A stretch of 11,309 nt of DNA from an uncultured Clostridia bacterium. Lineage in GTDB: Bacteria > Bacillota > Clostridia > Christensenellales > UBA1242. Each line of letters starts with the position of its first letter. Positions within the stretch are counted from its first letter, which is position 1. Location: the NCBI GenBank assembly GCA_904397185.1, contig CAJFOL010000019.1:1-11309 (forward strand), read 5' to 3'. The notes below the pieces were generated by a model. That model was not told where the DNA came from, ran no database searches, and saw nothing but the letters and a program-made list of their open reading frames with translations. Positions 5,770-11,309 of this stretch are shown piece by piece. The position numbers and the translations under genes are program-made.

Positions 5770-7438
5770 AAACTATCCTTTCAATTTTATTGTAATCTTT
5801 AACTATGCCGATATCATCAAATCCGTCTTCCTCTAAAAGTTCCTTGACCTGCTGTGCTTGACCTAAGCCAACCTCAAAAAATATCCATCCTTTTTTATTT
5901 AAATGTTTAGGAGCATCTTTGATTATATTCCTATAAAATTCAAGCCCATCTTGTCCACCATCTAGAGCAATACGTGGATCATATTTTTTGACTTCGACAT
6001 CGAGTTTTTCTATATCTCCACTTTTTATATATGGTGGATTTGAGATGATTATATCATATTTACGATTTTTTTTCAACCCTTTGAATAGGTCGGACTGCAA
6101 CAAATCAATTTTTACACCTTTTTTTTGAGCATTATTTTGAGCGACAGCCAATGCACCTTTAGACACATCGACCGCAGTCACCTTGCATGGATAATACTTT
6201 GCAATCGCTATGGCAATAGCACCACTGCCCGTACACATATCAAGCACGTCTGTAAGGTCATACTCCCTTATTTTCTTTAATGCCTCATCAACAAGAAGTT
6301 CGGTTTCCATTCTCGGTGATAAAACTTTTTTGTTGACATCAAGTCTAAGTCCATAAAAATCTACAAAACCGAATATACTTGATAGTGGCTCTCCCTTCGC
6401 TCTCTTTTCACAAGCCCGCATGATATCTCTGTATTCCTTTTGGCTCACTGAACGAACCAGTTTTACTTCTGCCCTGTTCTTGTTTAAAATGGTGGCTACT
6501 ATCCAGTCTACATCGCTTTCATCAAACTTTTCGCTATTTTTAAGTTTTGTTTGCATTTCAGCATACAATGTTGAAATTGCTATTCTATTTTTATCAAATT
6601 TTTCAAAGTCATTGAAATTGCTTAATTCTATTTTCGCACTCATAAGCACCTCTTCTTGTGTTGTATTTGGTTTATTGCAAACTAAAAAATTTGTAACAAG
6701 TGCTATATCCTTAAAGAAAAGTATTTTTGAAAGAGTCACAAACCTTAACCCTTCATAAATTAAACTTATCAAAACCAAGAATATAGCAAGATTTATAAAA
6801 AAATTTGCAATAAAATTGATATTAATTGCAATTAATGATATCACAAATAGTGAAAATATTGAAACGTTTACAAAAAAATTTAAAAAATTTAGTGGATAAG
6901 TCCTATTTCGTAGTGTATCCGTCTTGCCACTCATGAATTGATTGCCTGCTCCATTAAAAGAATATATACCGCTCATAAAAGGACAAAATTTTAGAATTAC
7001 AAAAACACAATATACAATGCCCACCCTAAAAAGTGCAATCATAAAACTATTAAAATAATAACTGGTATCATAAAATAGTCTGTTTAAAATAAATCTTGGC
7101 AAAATTCCTAAGAGCAAAAATCCAAGTAAAAATGCTATAACTAAACAGGCAATGGCCATAATATAATCGGAATAAAAACCTAATTTTTCGGTCGTTTTAG
7201 TGGTCTTGTTTTCTTCTTTGTCGTCTAATTGTAAAATAAGACATTTTATATATAGATAAAATCCATAAAAAAAGTATACAAATCCACGTAAAAAAGGCTT
7301 ATCTAAAATTTTTTTATTTTCTTTTATTACCACCCCTTCCACACGTTTATCACCGTGGTAATTGATTGTGCTTACACATAATCTTCCCTTGTCATAAATG
7401 CCTACACCGTTGCTTAATGGCAAAACTATCTTTTCCAT
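5717..7438 (-). CDS. prmC: DUF1385-like membrane domain fused to RF glutamine methyltransferase PrmC
   Basis: A continuous 573-residue frame joins two proteins that are usually separate neighbours in Clostridia. Residues about 1-280 resemble DUF1385: GVGIYDKGRL near the start, LRGFVYFFYGFYLYIKCLIL (50-69), membrane segments near 92-118, 131-152, 185-208 and 210-235, and a late helix (TTQEEVLMSAKIELSNF). The usual histidine-rich motifs are lost: YHGAEHK is FNGAGNQ (161-167) and HPRCGTSF is about YPLNFLNF (181-188). Residues about 285-573 are PrmC/HemK: RAKGEPLSSIFGFVDFYGL, LSPRMETELLV, the SAM motif DMCTGSGAI (400-408) and catalytic NPPY (467-470). It methylates the GGQ glutamine of RF1/RF2 with SAM, here tethered to the membrane. 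The promoter lies only about 20 bp upstream and no ribosome binding site precedes ATG7438. An internal ATG6643 with AGAGGTG could yield a separate soluble PrmC. It overlaps prfA by 53 bp. Confidence 0.93.
   Translation of the reverse strand: MEKIVLPLSNGVGIYDKGRLCVSTINYHGDKRVEGVVIKENKKILDKPFLRGFVYFFYGFYLYIKCLILQLDDKEENKTTKTTEKLGFYSDYIMAIACLVIAFLLGFLLLGILPRFILNRLFYDTSYYFNSFMIALFRVGIVYCVFVILKFCPFMSGIYSFNGAGNQFMSGKTDTLRNRTYPLNFLNFFVNVSIFSLFVISLIAININFIANFFINLAIFLVLISLIYEGLRFVTLSKILFFKDIALVTNFLVCNKPNTTQEEVLMSAKIELSNFNDFEKFDKNRIAISTLYAEMQTKLKNSEKFDESDVDWIVATILNKNRAEVKLVRSVSQKEYRDIMRACEKRAKGEPLSSIFGFVDFYGLRLDVNKKVLSPRMETELLVDEALKKIREYDLTDVLDMCTGSGAIAIAIAKYYPCKVTAVDVSKGALAVAQNNAQKKGVKIDLLQSDLFKGLKKNRKYDIIISNPPYIKSGDIEKLDVEVKKYDPRIALDGGQDGLEFYRNIIKDAPKHLNKKGWIFFEVGLGQAQQVKELLEEDGFDDIGIVKDYNKIERIVYGRTGKRNIRENSKNKR
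6641..6653 (-). promoter_or_regulatory. Possible internal translation start for a free PrmC
   Basis: On the minus strand AGAGGTG (6653-6647) precedes the in-frame ATG at 6643-6641 by 3 nt (5 nt from its GG). Initiation here would give a 308-residue protein, close to usual PrmC length, starting within the last helix of the DUF1385-like part (MSAKIELSNFNDF). The site could be fortuitous. Confidence 0.4.
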
Positions 7439-7456
7439 AACACTATTATTGCCAAC

Positions 7457-7486
7457 ATTATAAAAATTATTAATTAAACTTGTCTT
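7457..7486 (-). promoter_or_regulatory. Probable promoter of the DUF1385-prmC-prfA operon
   Basis: On the minus strand TATAAT (7462-7457) is preceded at 18 bp by AAGACA (7486-7481), a weak -35. The expected start near 7450 leaves a 5' leader of about 12 nt without a ribosome binding site before ATG7438. It is divergent from the promoter at 7496. Confidence 0.55.
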
Positions 7487-7495
7487 TTAAAATGC

Positions 7496-7524
7496 TTGAC
7501 AAAAATGGGATTTTGATAAATAAT
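7496..7524 (+). promoter_or_regulatory. Promoter placing transcription start on the ATG of the SH3 gene
   Basis: TTGACA (7496-7501), 17-bp spacer, AATAAT (7519-7524, 5 of 6 to consensus). Exactly six bases separate the -10 from ATG7531, so the transcript is expected to begin at or within a few bases of the start codon. The only G-rich stretch upstream (TGGGA, 7506-7510) is inside the promoter spacer. Confidence 0.7.
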
Positions 7525-7530
7525 TAAATT

Positions 7531-8127
7531 ATGAAAATGTTTTTGCCAATTTTAGCGGTAATATTGACTATGTCAAATTTATCTGTCGGCGACAGTGGGT
7601 ATATCATCTCTTCGCGTGCCTATCTCTATAGCGAGGCATCCTTTTCTTCAGAAAAAGTGATGTTAAATGATGAGGAGGTTGTTCTTTATCATGGGCAAAA
7701 TTTAACCATTATAGCCGAGCAAGACGATTTTGTTCAAATTGAATTGACATACAACGGCGAAAATATTGAAGGATTTGTCTATAAGTATTATGTTACAAAC
7801 ACCACTTCTCAAACTGTATATCCTGTTTTTAACGGCTCAGTTCGAAGGGATACAATGGTCTATGATATCGACTTCCAGCCACAGTATAATATAAAATCTG
7901 GACAAGAGGTGTATATATATAGCGGATACGATGATGACGATGAATACACCGCAGTTCAAGTTGTGCTTGAAGACGGCTCGTTATATAACGGCTACGTTCT
8001 TACACAAGACCTACAACCACGAGGTGTAAGTCCCCTGCTAATTGTTGGCATATCAATCATCGCTGCTTGTGTGACGGTTATTTTATCGCTTATATTTATC
8101 AAAAAAGTTAAGAAAAACAAAAAATAA
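7531..8127 (+). CDS. Membrane-anchored protein with SH3-like domains
   Basis: A 198-residue protein with a hydrophobic N-terminal signal (MKMFLPILAVILTMSNLSVG), then a bacterial SH3-type unit at about 23-90 (GYIISSRAYLYSEASFSSEK ... VVLYHGQNLTIIAEQDDFVQ ... GFVYKYYV), a second, more divergent one at about 97-165 (NGSVRRDTMVYDI ... SGQEVYIYSGYDDDDEY ... NGYVLTQDL), one transmembrane segment near 170-190 (LLIVGISIIAACVTVILSLI) and a basic tail KKVKKNKK facing the cytoplasm. Such domains often bind cell-wall peptides; here the function is unknown. No ribosome binding site precedes ATG7531 and the promoter sits right against it, so it looks leaderless; ATG7537 or ATG7570 would not have a better site. 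A terminator-like hairpin follows at 8152. Confidence 0.88.
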   Translation: MKMFLPILAVILTMSNLSVGDSGYIISSRAYLYSEASFSSEKVMLNDEEVVLYHGQNLTIIAEQDDFVQIELTYNGENIEGFVYKYYVTNTTSQTVYPVFNGSVRRDTMVYDIDFQPQYNIKSGQEVYIYSGYDDDDEYTAVQVVLEDGSLYNGYVLTQDLQPRGVSPLLIVGISIIAACVTVILSLIFIKKVKKNKK

Positions 8128-8151
8128 ATGGCATATAATATTGAAAATCAT

Positions 8152-8194
8152 AATATCTCCGAGTTAAACTATCACAAAAAGGAGATATTTTTTT
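8152..8194 (+). promoter_or_regulatory. Terminator-like hairpin that hides the next gene's ribosome binding site
   Basis: AATATCTCC (8152-8160) pairs perfectly with GGAGATATT (8181-8189) across a 20-nt loop and is followed by T residues to 8194 and ATG at 8195. The 3' arm contains the AAGGAGA ribosome binding site of the coiled-coil gene (loop A residues 8179-8180 plus GGAGA). The same hairpin can therefore end transcription of the SH3 gene and mask translation of the next. A TATAAT at 8134-8139, without a clear -35, could start a transcript just upstream. Confidence 0.7.
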
Positions 8195-9607
8195 ATGAAA
8201 AACACCAACGAAACCATTGAACAACTAAAGAAAGACGTATGGCATCTTTTAAAAGTAAAATTACCAGAACTTCAACAGGCAATTGAAAATACAAACATTA
8301 CAAATCTTACTCAGTCACTTGAAGAATGTCAAGATGATATAACTTCTATAGAAAGTAGCATTTCATCGCTAAGCAGTTCAATTTCTCAAAACAGCCAAGC
8401 AATTTCAAACATAAATAACACTCTTATTTCACACGGCGAGGATATATCTCAAGCATATAACCTTGCCTCTTCTGCGACAGATAGTATAACAGGTATCCAA
8501 AATAGTTTGGATGGAATTAATCAGTCAATAACCACAATAAATAACACAATAGATGATATAGAAGATAATATTGACAACTGTGGAAATTCTATTGACTCAG
8601 TGACCAATCAAATAAGTTCAATCTCAACCACACTTAGTGGTTATGCAAATGATATATCTGATATTACAAATGACATCTTAACTATAAATGGCAGCCTCTC
8701 CGATATTAATGAAAGTCTAGATGATATGAATGAAAGTTTAGGTTCACACTCAACTCAAATCAATAGCCATGCAAGTTCTATAAACGAATTGTCTCAAGAT
8801 TTGTCTTCTTTAAATAGTAGTTTAACCTCTCTTAATAGTCAGTTAACTACAGTATCAAATCAGGTCACATTAAACAAAAATGAAATTACCGATTTAAACA
8901 CTAAATATAACTCGGCTCAAGTGTCCATTGCAAATTTAAATGTGGGATTAGATGAATTGCAAGAAGATTTAGAGTTTACAACTTCACTGGCTAATGGTGT
9001 AAACGGGTCTCTATCTACACTAAATGGAAACATTCAAAGTGTAGCGACTAACTTAGACAACCTTGAAATTTACTGCACCAATCTTAATTCGGCAATCGCT
9101 TCTCACACAGCAAGTATAAATCAAATCAACGAACAATTGCCATCAATCACAGAAAATATTTCCTCTCTTACTACGAGAGTTACAGCCCTTGAAGAGACGG
9201 TCGCAAATATAAATCAAAGTACAGGTGGATTTGACGTACTATACGATAAAGATAGCACTGACCCTGCAATTAATAGAAATTTCACGTCAGGTATCATGCT
9301 TGGTGTCGCAATAACAATAGACCTATCTCAATATTCCGCCGTTAGAGTATATTCAAGTTTTAATAAATGCGATGTACAAACCGAAATCAAAATTCAAAGA
9401 CGACAAAATAATGACTTTTGTATGTTTGCAGGTGCAAACCTATTTACTAGATATTATTTTGCAAAGTATAGTATACCATCAAATCTCAGTTCGTTTACTG
9501 CAGGTTACTATACCGAAGTGGTGTTTAACAGTGATGGCACTGTATCACAATCGTTAAAAAATCAAAACCCAGACTTCTATGTCTATAGAATAGAAGGTAT
9601 CTATTAA
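8195..9607 (+). CDS. Long coiled-coil protein resembling a phage tail fibre
   Basis: A 470-residue protein. Residues about 1-30 are a charged helix (TIEQLKKDVWHLLKVKLPEL). Residues about 35-345 are one extended coiled coil, rich in Ser, Asn, Ile, Leu and Thr with regular hydrophobic spacing (SIESSISSLSSSISQNSQAI, INELSQDLSSLNSSLTSLNS). Residues 346-470 are a compact beta-type domain (GGFDVLYDKDSTDPA ... DLSQYSAVRVYSSF ... FYVYRIEGIY). A trimeric shaft with a C-terminal receptor-binding knob is the layout of phage tail fibres and tailocins, and the ending is like that of some prophage fibre proteins. There is no signal peptide or membrane segment, so release would need lysis or a non-classical route. 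No other phage genes are visible. It has its own regulated ribosome binding site and its own terminator. The tail-fibre call is by architecture only. Confidence 0.85.
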   Translation: MKNTNETIEQLKKDVWHLLKVKLPELQQAIENTNITNLTQSLEECQDDITSIESSISSLSSSISQNSQAISNINNTLISHGEDISQAYNLASSATDSITGIQNSLDGINQSITTINNTIDDIEDNIDNCGNSIDSVTNQISSISTTLSGYANDISDITNDILTINGSLSDINESLDDMNESLGSHSTQINSHASSINELSQDLSSLNSSLTSLNSQLTTVSNQVTLNKNEITDLNTKYNSAQVSIANLNVGLDELQEDLEFTTSLANGVNGSLSTLNGNIQSVATNLDNLEIYCTNLNSAIASHTASINQINEQLPSITENISSLTTRVTALEETVANINQSTGGFDVLYDKDSTDPAINRNFTSGIMLGVAITIDLSQYSAVRVYSSFNKCDVQTEIKIQRRQNNDFCMFAGANLFTRYYFAKYSIPSNLSSFTAGYYTEVVFNSDGTVSQSLKNQNPDFYVYRIEGIY

Positions 9608-9615
9608 TAAAAATT

Positions 9616-9643
9616 ATCCTCAGAATTTTTCTGAGGATTTTTT
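9616..9643. terminator. Strong intrinsic terminator after the coiled-coil gene
   Basis: A 10-bp perfect stem ATCCTCAGAA/TTCTGAGGAT (9616-9625 with 9629-9638) with a 3-nt loop and a T run to 9643. A-rich sequence in front (9607-9613) lets it also serve the convergent minus-strand gene ending at 9663. Confidence 0.93.
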
Positions 9644-9662
9644 ATTAAGCAATAATTTTTGT

Positions 9663-9971
9663 TTAAAAATTTGTCTGCAATTGATCTGACGTAAAACCAA
9701 ACACGATTAAAAAAATTACAAATGCATATAGAAGAAGTGAACAAATAGCATTTATTCGTTGCCAAGGGTTGCCAACTCTAATATCTTGAAGAGAACTGTT
9801 GAATGTAAAAATTGTAGCCATAGAATAGGAAATGGCAATTATGCAAAGCCAATCGGACAATAAGCCAAGATATTTTAAAACAATTCCTCCAATCGCTATT
9901 AGGCAAGCCAGTATTCCTAAAAGTCTAGCCATCATCATCTTATGTTTTAAATGTTTCGTATATTCGTTCAT
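9663..9971 (-). CDS. Small membrane protein of unknown function
   Basis: A 102-residue protein with a basic N-terminus (MNEYTKHLKHKMMMAR) and three hydrophobic segments near 17-34 (LLGILACLIAIGGIVLKY), 38-58 (LSDWLCIIAISYSMATIFTF) and 76-95 (CSLLLYAFVIFLIVFGF). By the positive-inside rule the N-terminus is cytoplasmic. No family is recognised. ATG9971 follows a modest AAGGG at 9977-9982 with a 6-nt gap. It has its own promoter (TTGACT-17 bp-TAAACT) and shares the terminator at 9616-9643. Function unknown. Confidence 0.75.
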   Translation of the reverse strand: MNEYTKHLKHKMMMARLLGILACLIAIGGIVLKYLGLLSDWLCIIAISYSMATIFTFNSSLQDIRVGNPWQRINAICSLLLYAFVIFLIVFGFTSDQLQTNF

Positions 9972-9989
9972 GATTTTACCCTTTTTTAT

Positions 9990-10018
9990 AGTTTAATTCA
10001 TAAGAAAAAATAAGTCAA
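9990..10018 (-). promoter_or_regulatory. Promoter of the small membrane protein gene
   Basis: On the minus strand TTGACT (10018-10013), 17-bp spacer, TAAACT (9995-9990). The predicted start is near 9983, leaving an 11-nt leader that includes AAGGG before ATG9971. Confidence 0.6.
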
Positions 10019-10031
10019 CTTAAATTCAATC

Positions 10032-10877
10032 TTAATCGAAATTTGGTATAAAATCTTGGCTTGAAGAAGAAAACTCTTGAGTATATCCCTTGTTAAGTCC
10101 CAACTTTTCCGCATAAGCCAGCACAAGTTTGTATTCAAGCGGATACAGTTTTCTCATCTTCTCCTTACCAATCGGTGTAAACTGACTCATAAGACTTATA
10201 TAAGTATCTGGCATTTCTTTGGCTATAAAATCAAGTATTTTTATACTATCTTTTGCCTGACATGGAAGTATAAGGTGACGAATCAATAATCCGCTAGTCA
10301 TAATACCATCTTTAAAAACATCTTTTTTTAGTTGTCTCATTTTTATTAAACTTTTACTCGCCCAGTCAAAATAATCAGAAGCAAGTGAATATTTCTTAGA
10401 TAAATCACTCGAGTAATACTTCAAATCAGGCATAAACACGTCAACAACTTTTGAAAGTCTTTCAATCATCTGCGGTTTTTCGTATCCACCACTATTCCAA
10501 ACTACTGGAATTGGGAATCTCTCAATTGATAATGCCTCTATCAATAGTGATGAGAAGTGGGTAGGTGTAATCAGTTCAATGCACGAATATTTCCCTAAAT
10601 CATAACTTTTTATCAATTCAAAAAATTCTTTAGGTGAATATTCCCTACCGACAATACTATGAGATATTTTGTAGTTTTGGCAAAATGAGCAATGCAAATT
10701 ACATCCTGAGAAAAATATTGCTAGACTTCCTTTGTCTCCACTGATGCAAGGCTCCTCCCACATAAAATTTTCAATTATTTTGGCAACGACTATCTTGTTT
10801 GGACATTTGCAAAAACCAAGTTTTTTATCTCTATCTATTCCACAATTCCTTGGACAATCAAAACATAATTCACTCAT
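10032..10877 (-). CDS. PflX-like radical SAM protein (COG1313 type)
   Basis: A 281-residue radical SAM protein of the group called putative pyruvate formate-lyase activating enzymes (PflX). An N-terminal cysteine set, C5, C8, C12 and C23 (CFDCPRNCGIDRDKKLGFC), matches the family and may bind a second metal centre. The radical SAM motif CxxxCxxC is C59-C63-C66 in FSGCNLHCSFCQN and holds the 4Fe-4S cluster that cleaves SAM. WNSGGYEKP, VDVFMPDLKYYSSDLSKKYS and LLIRHLILP are family features. The real substrate of this group is not established. ATG10877 is preferred over the in-frame ATG at 10901, because the latter lies upstream of the -10 box; the promoter would start transcription at the A of ATG10877. 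The protein is cytoplasmic. Confidence 0.92.
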   Translation of the reverse strand: MSELCFDCPRNCGIDRDKKLGFCKCPNKIVVAKIIENFMWEEPCISGDKGSLAIFFSGCNLHCSFCQNYKISHSIVGREYSPKEFFELIKSYDLGKYSCIELITPTHFSSLLIEALSIERFPIPVVWNSGGYEKPQMIERLSKVVDVFMPDLKYYSSDLSKKYSLASDYFDWASKSLIKMRQLKKDVFKDGIMTSGLLIRHLILPCQAKDSIKILDFIAKEMPDTYISLMSQFTPIGKEKMRKLYPLEYKLVLAYAEKLGLNKGYTQEFSSSSQDFIPNFD

Positions 10878-10883
10878 AGCCCT

Positions 10884-10911
10884 ATTATATCTTATAGCCA
10901 CTATTTTTCAA
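10884..10911 (-). promoter_or_regulatory. Promoter placing transcription start on ATG of the radical SAM gene
   Basis: On the minus strand TTGAAA (10911-10906), 16-bp spacer, perfect TATAAT (10889-10884), then AGGGCT and ATG (10877). Exactly six bases lie between -10 and start codon, as in the promoter at 7496-7524. AGGG sits too close to the ATG and before the expected start of the RNA to serve as a ribosome binding site. Confidence 0.7.
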
Positions 10912-10982
10912 AGACATTTTATAAAATTGCCAGATAAATATATTTTAAACAATCACAAGCCTTACCATTTTAGAGTTTATCT

Positions 10983-11309
10983 TTATGAGATATAAATTAT
11001 TGTTATCCCAGGATTTGCCCTATTCATGTCTTCATCACCATAAATTGTTTTGTCTTTCATAAGTATTTCAAGTGTAGTCTTGTCAAACATATTCCATTTA
11101 TCTCCACCAAAATAGTCCTTTATAAAACCGCTTTTCTTCCACTGTAGCAAAAGTTTTCTTAAATTGACAAGTATTGCTCCGCCCTTTCCATGAGAGCCAT
11201 AGCCGTGCAATACTTTTACTGCACAAATACCCTCTCTTTTTGCACTCTCTACCTCTAACTCAACTATTGCCAAAGCATAATCGACACTGCAATTTTCTCT
11301 TTTTAAGTC
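10983..11309 (-). CDS. Smr-domain protein, 5' part outside the window
   Basis: The frame is open to the right edge, so the start of the gene is missing; a TTG at 11273 that could be read as a start is just an internal Leu codon. The visible 108 residues cover a Smr (small MutS-related) domain: DLKRENCSVDYALAIVELEV, then VKVLHGYGSHGKGGAILVNL with the HGxGxxGKG signature, a helix NLRKLLLQW, and the end PGITIIYIS. Smr domains are nucleic-acid nucleases or binding modules found alone or at the C-terminus of MutS2. The canonical DLHG of the first strand seems to be DLKR here. The segment KSGFIKDYFGGDKWNMFDKT is longer than in compact Smr domains. Whether it belongs to a MutS2 or a standalone protein cannot be seen. 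No clear terminator separates it from the radical SAM gene 105 bp downstream. Confidence 0.85.
   Translation of the reverse strand, partial: DLKRENCSVDYALAIVELEVESAKREGICAVKVLHGYGSHGKGGAILVNLRKLLLQWKKSGFIKDYFGGDKWNMFDKTTLEILMKDKTIYGDEDMNRANPGITIIYIS

Noticed and set aside
10878..10901. ATG10901 as start of the radical SAM gene
   Set aside because: It lies upstream of the TATAAT at 10884-10889, and the family's conserved part begins right after ATG10877.
11271..11273. TTG11273 as start of the Smr-domain gene
   Set aside because: The frame stays open to the window edge and the residues before it (DLKRENCSVDYAL) match the beginning of a Smr domain, so the true start is outside.

Overview
The window is AT-rich chromosomal DNA of a low-GC Firmicute (Bacillota), most likely an uncultured, gut-type clostridial lineage. 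This rests on the A+T-rich intergenic DNA, strong A/G-rich ribosome binding sites, sigma-A type promoters, Rho-independent terminators, Gram-positive style secreted proteins with InlB-type repeats, and the linked DUF1385-prmC-prfA cluster that is typical of Clostridia. The taxon is inferred, not proven.

Layout. (1) Positions 1-578 (minus strand) hold no gene but a GC-richer, apparently highly structured transcription unit. It has a consensus promoter, 5' and 3' ends that can pair with each other, and an abutting intrinsic terminator: a large (about 570 nt) non-coding RNA, possibly of the ROOL/OLE 'ornate large RNA' type. A divergent gene of unknown function (694-1464) starts from its own perfect-consensus promoter. 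(2) Positions 1531-4231 (minus strand) hold two exported-protein genes with InlB B-repeat-like domains. The first is a lipoprotein whose proper start is out of frame by one base at an A7 tract. The second has a promoter whose spacer contains a G8 tract, and a long 5'-UTR hairpin whose loop carries a perfect DnaA box. Both homopolymers suggest possible on/off switching of surface proteins. (3) Positions 4232-4625 are a gene-free, hairpin-rich stretch. (4) Positions 4684-7438 (minus strand) hold prfA (RF1) overlapped by prmC. PrmC methylates the GGQ glutamine of RF1, and here it is fused to a degenerate DUF1385 membrane domain. (5) Positions 7531-9607 (plus strand) hold a membrane-anchored SH3-like protein with an apparently leaderless start, then a long coiled-coil protein resembling a phage tail fibre. 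The ribosome binding site of the latter lies inside a terminator-like hairpin. (6) Positions 9663-11309 (minus strand) hold a small membrane protein, a PflX-like radical SAM protein with an apparently leaderless start, and the 3' part of a Smr-domain gene running off the right edge.

The strongest candidate for something undescribed is the large RNA with its divergent unknown gene. Next come the two homopolymer switches at the envelope genes, the terminator/RBS hairpin, the DUF1385-PrmC fusion and the leaderless promoters.
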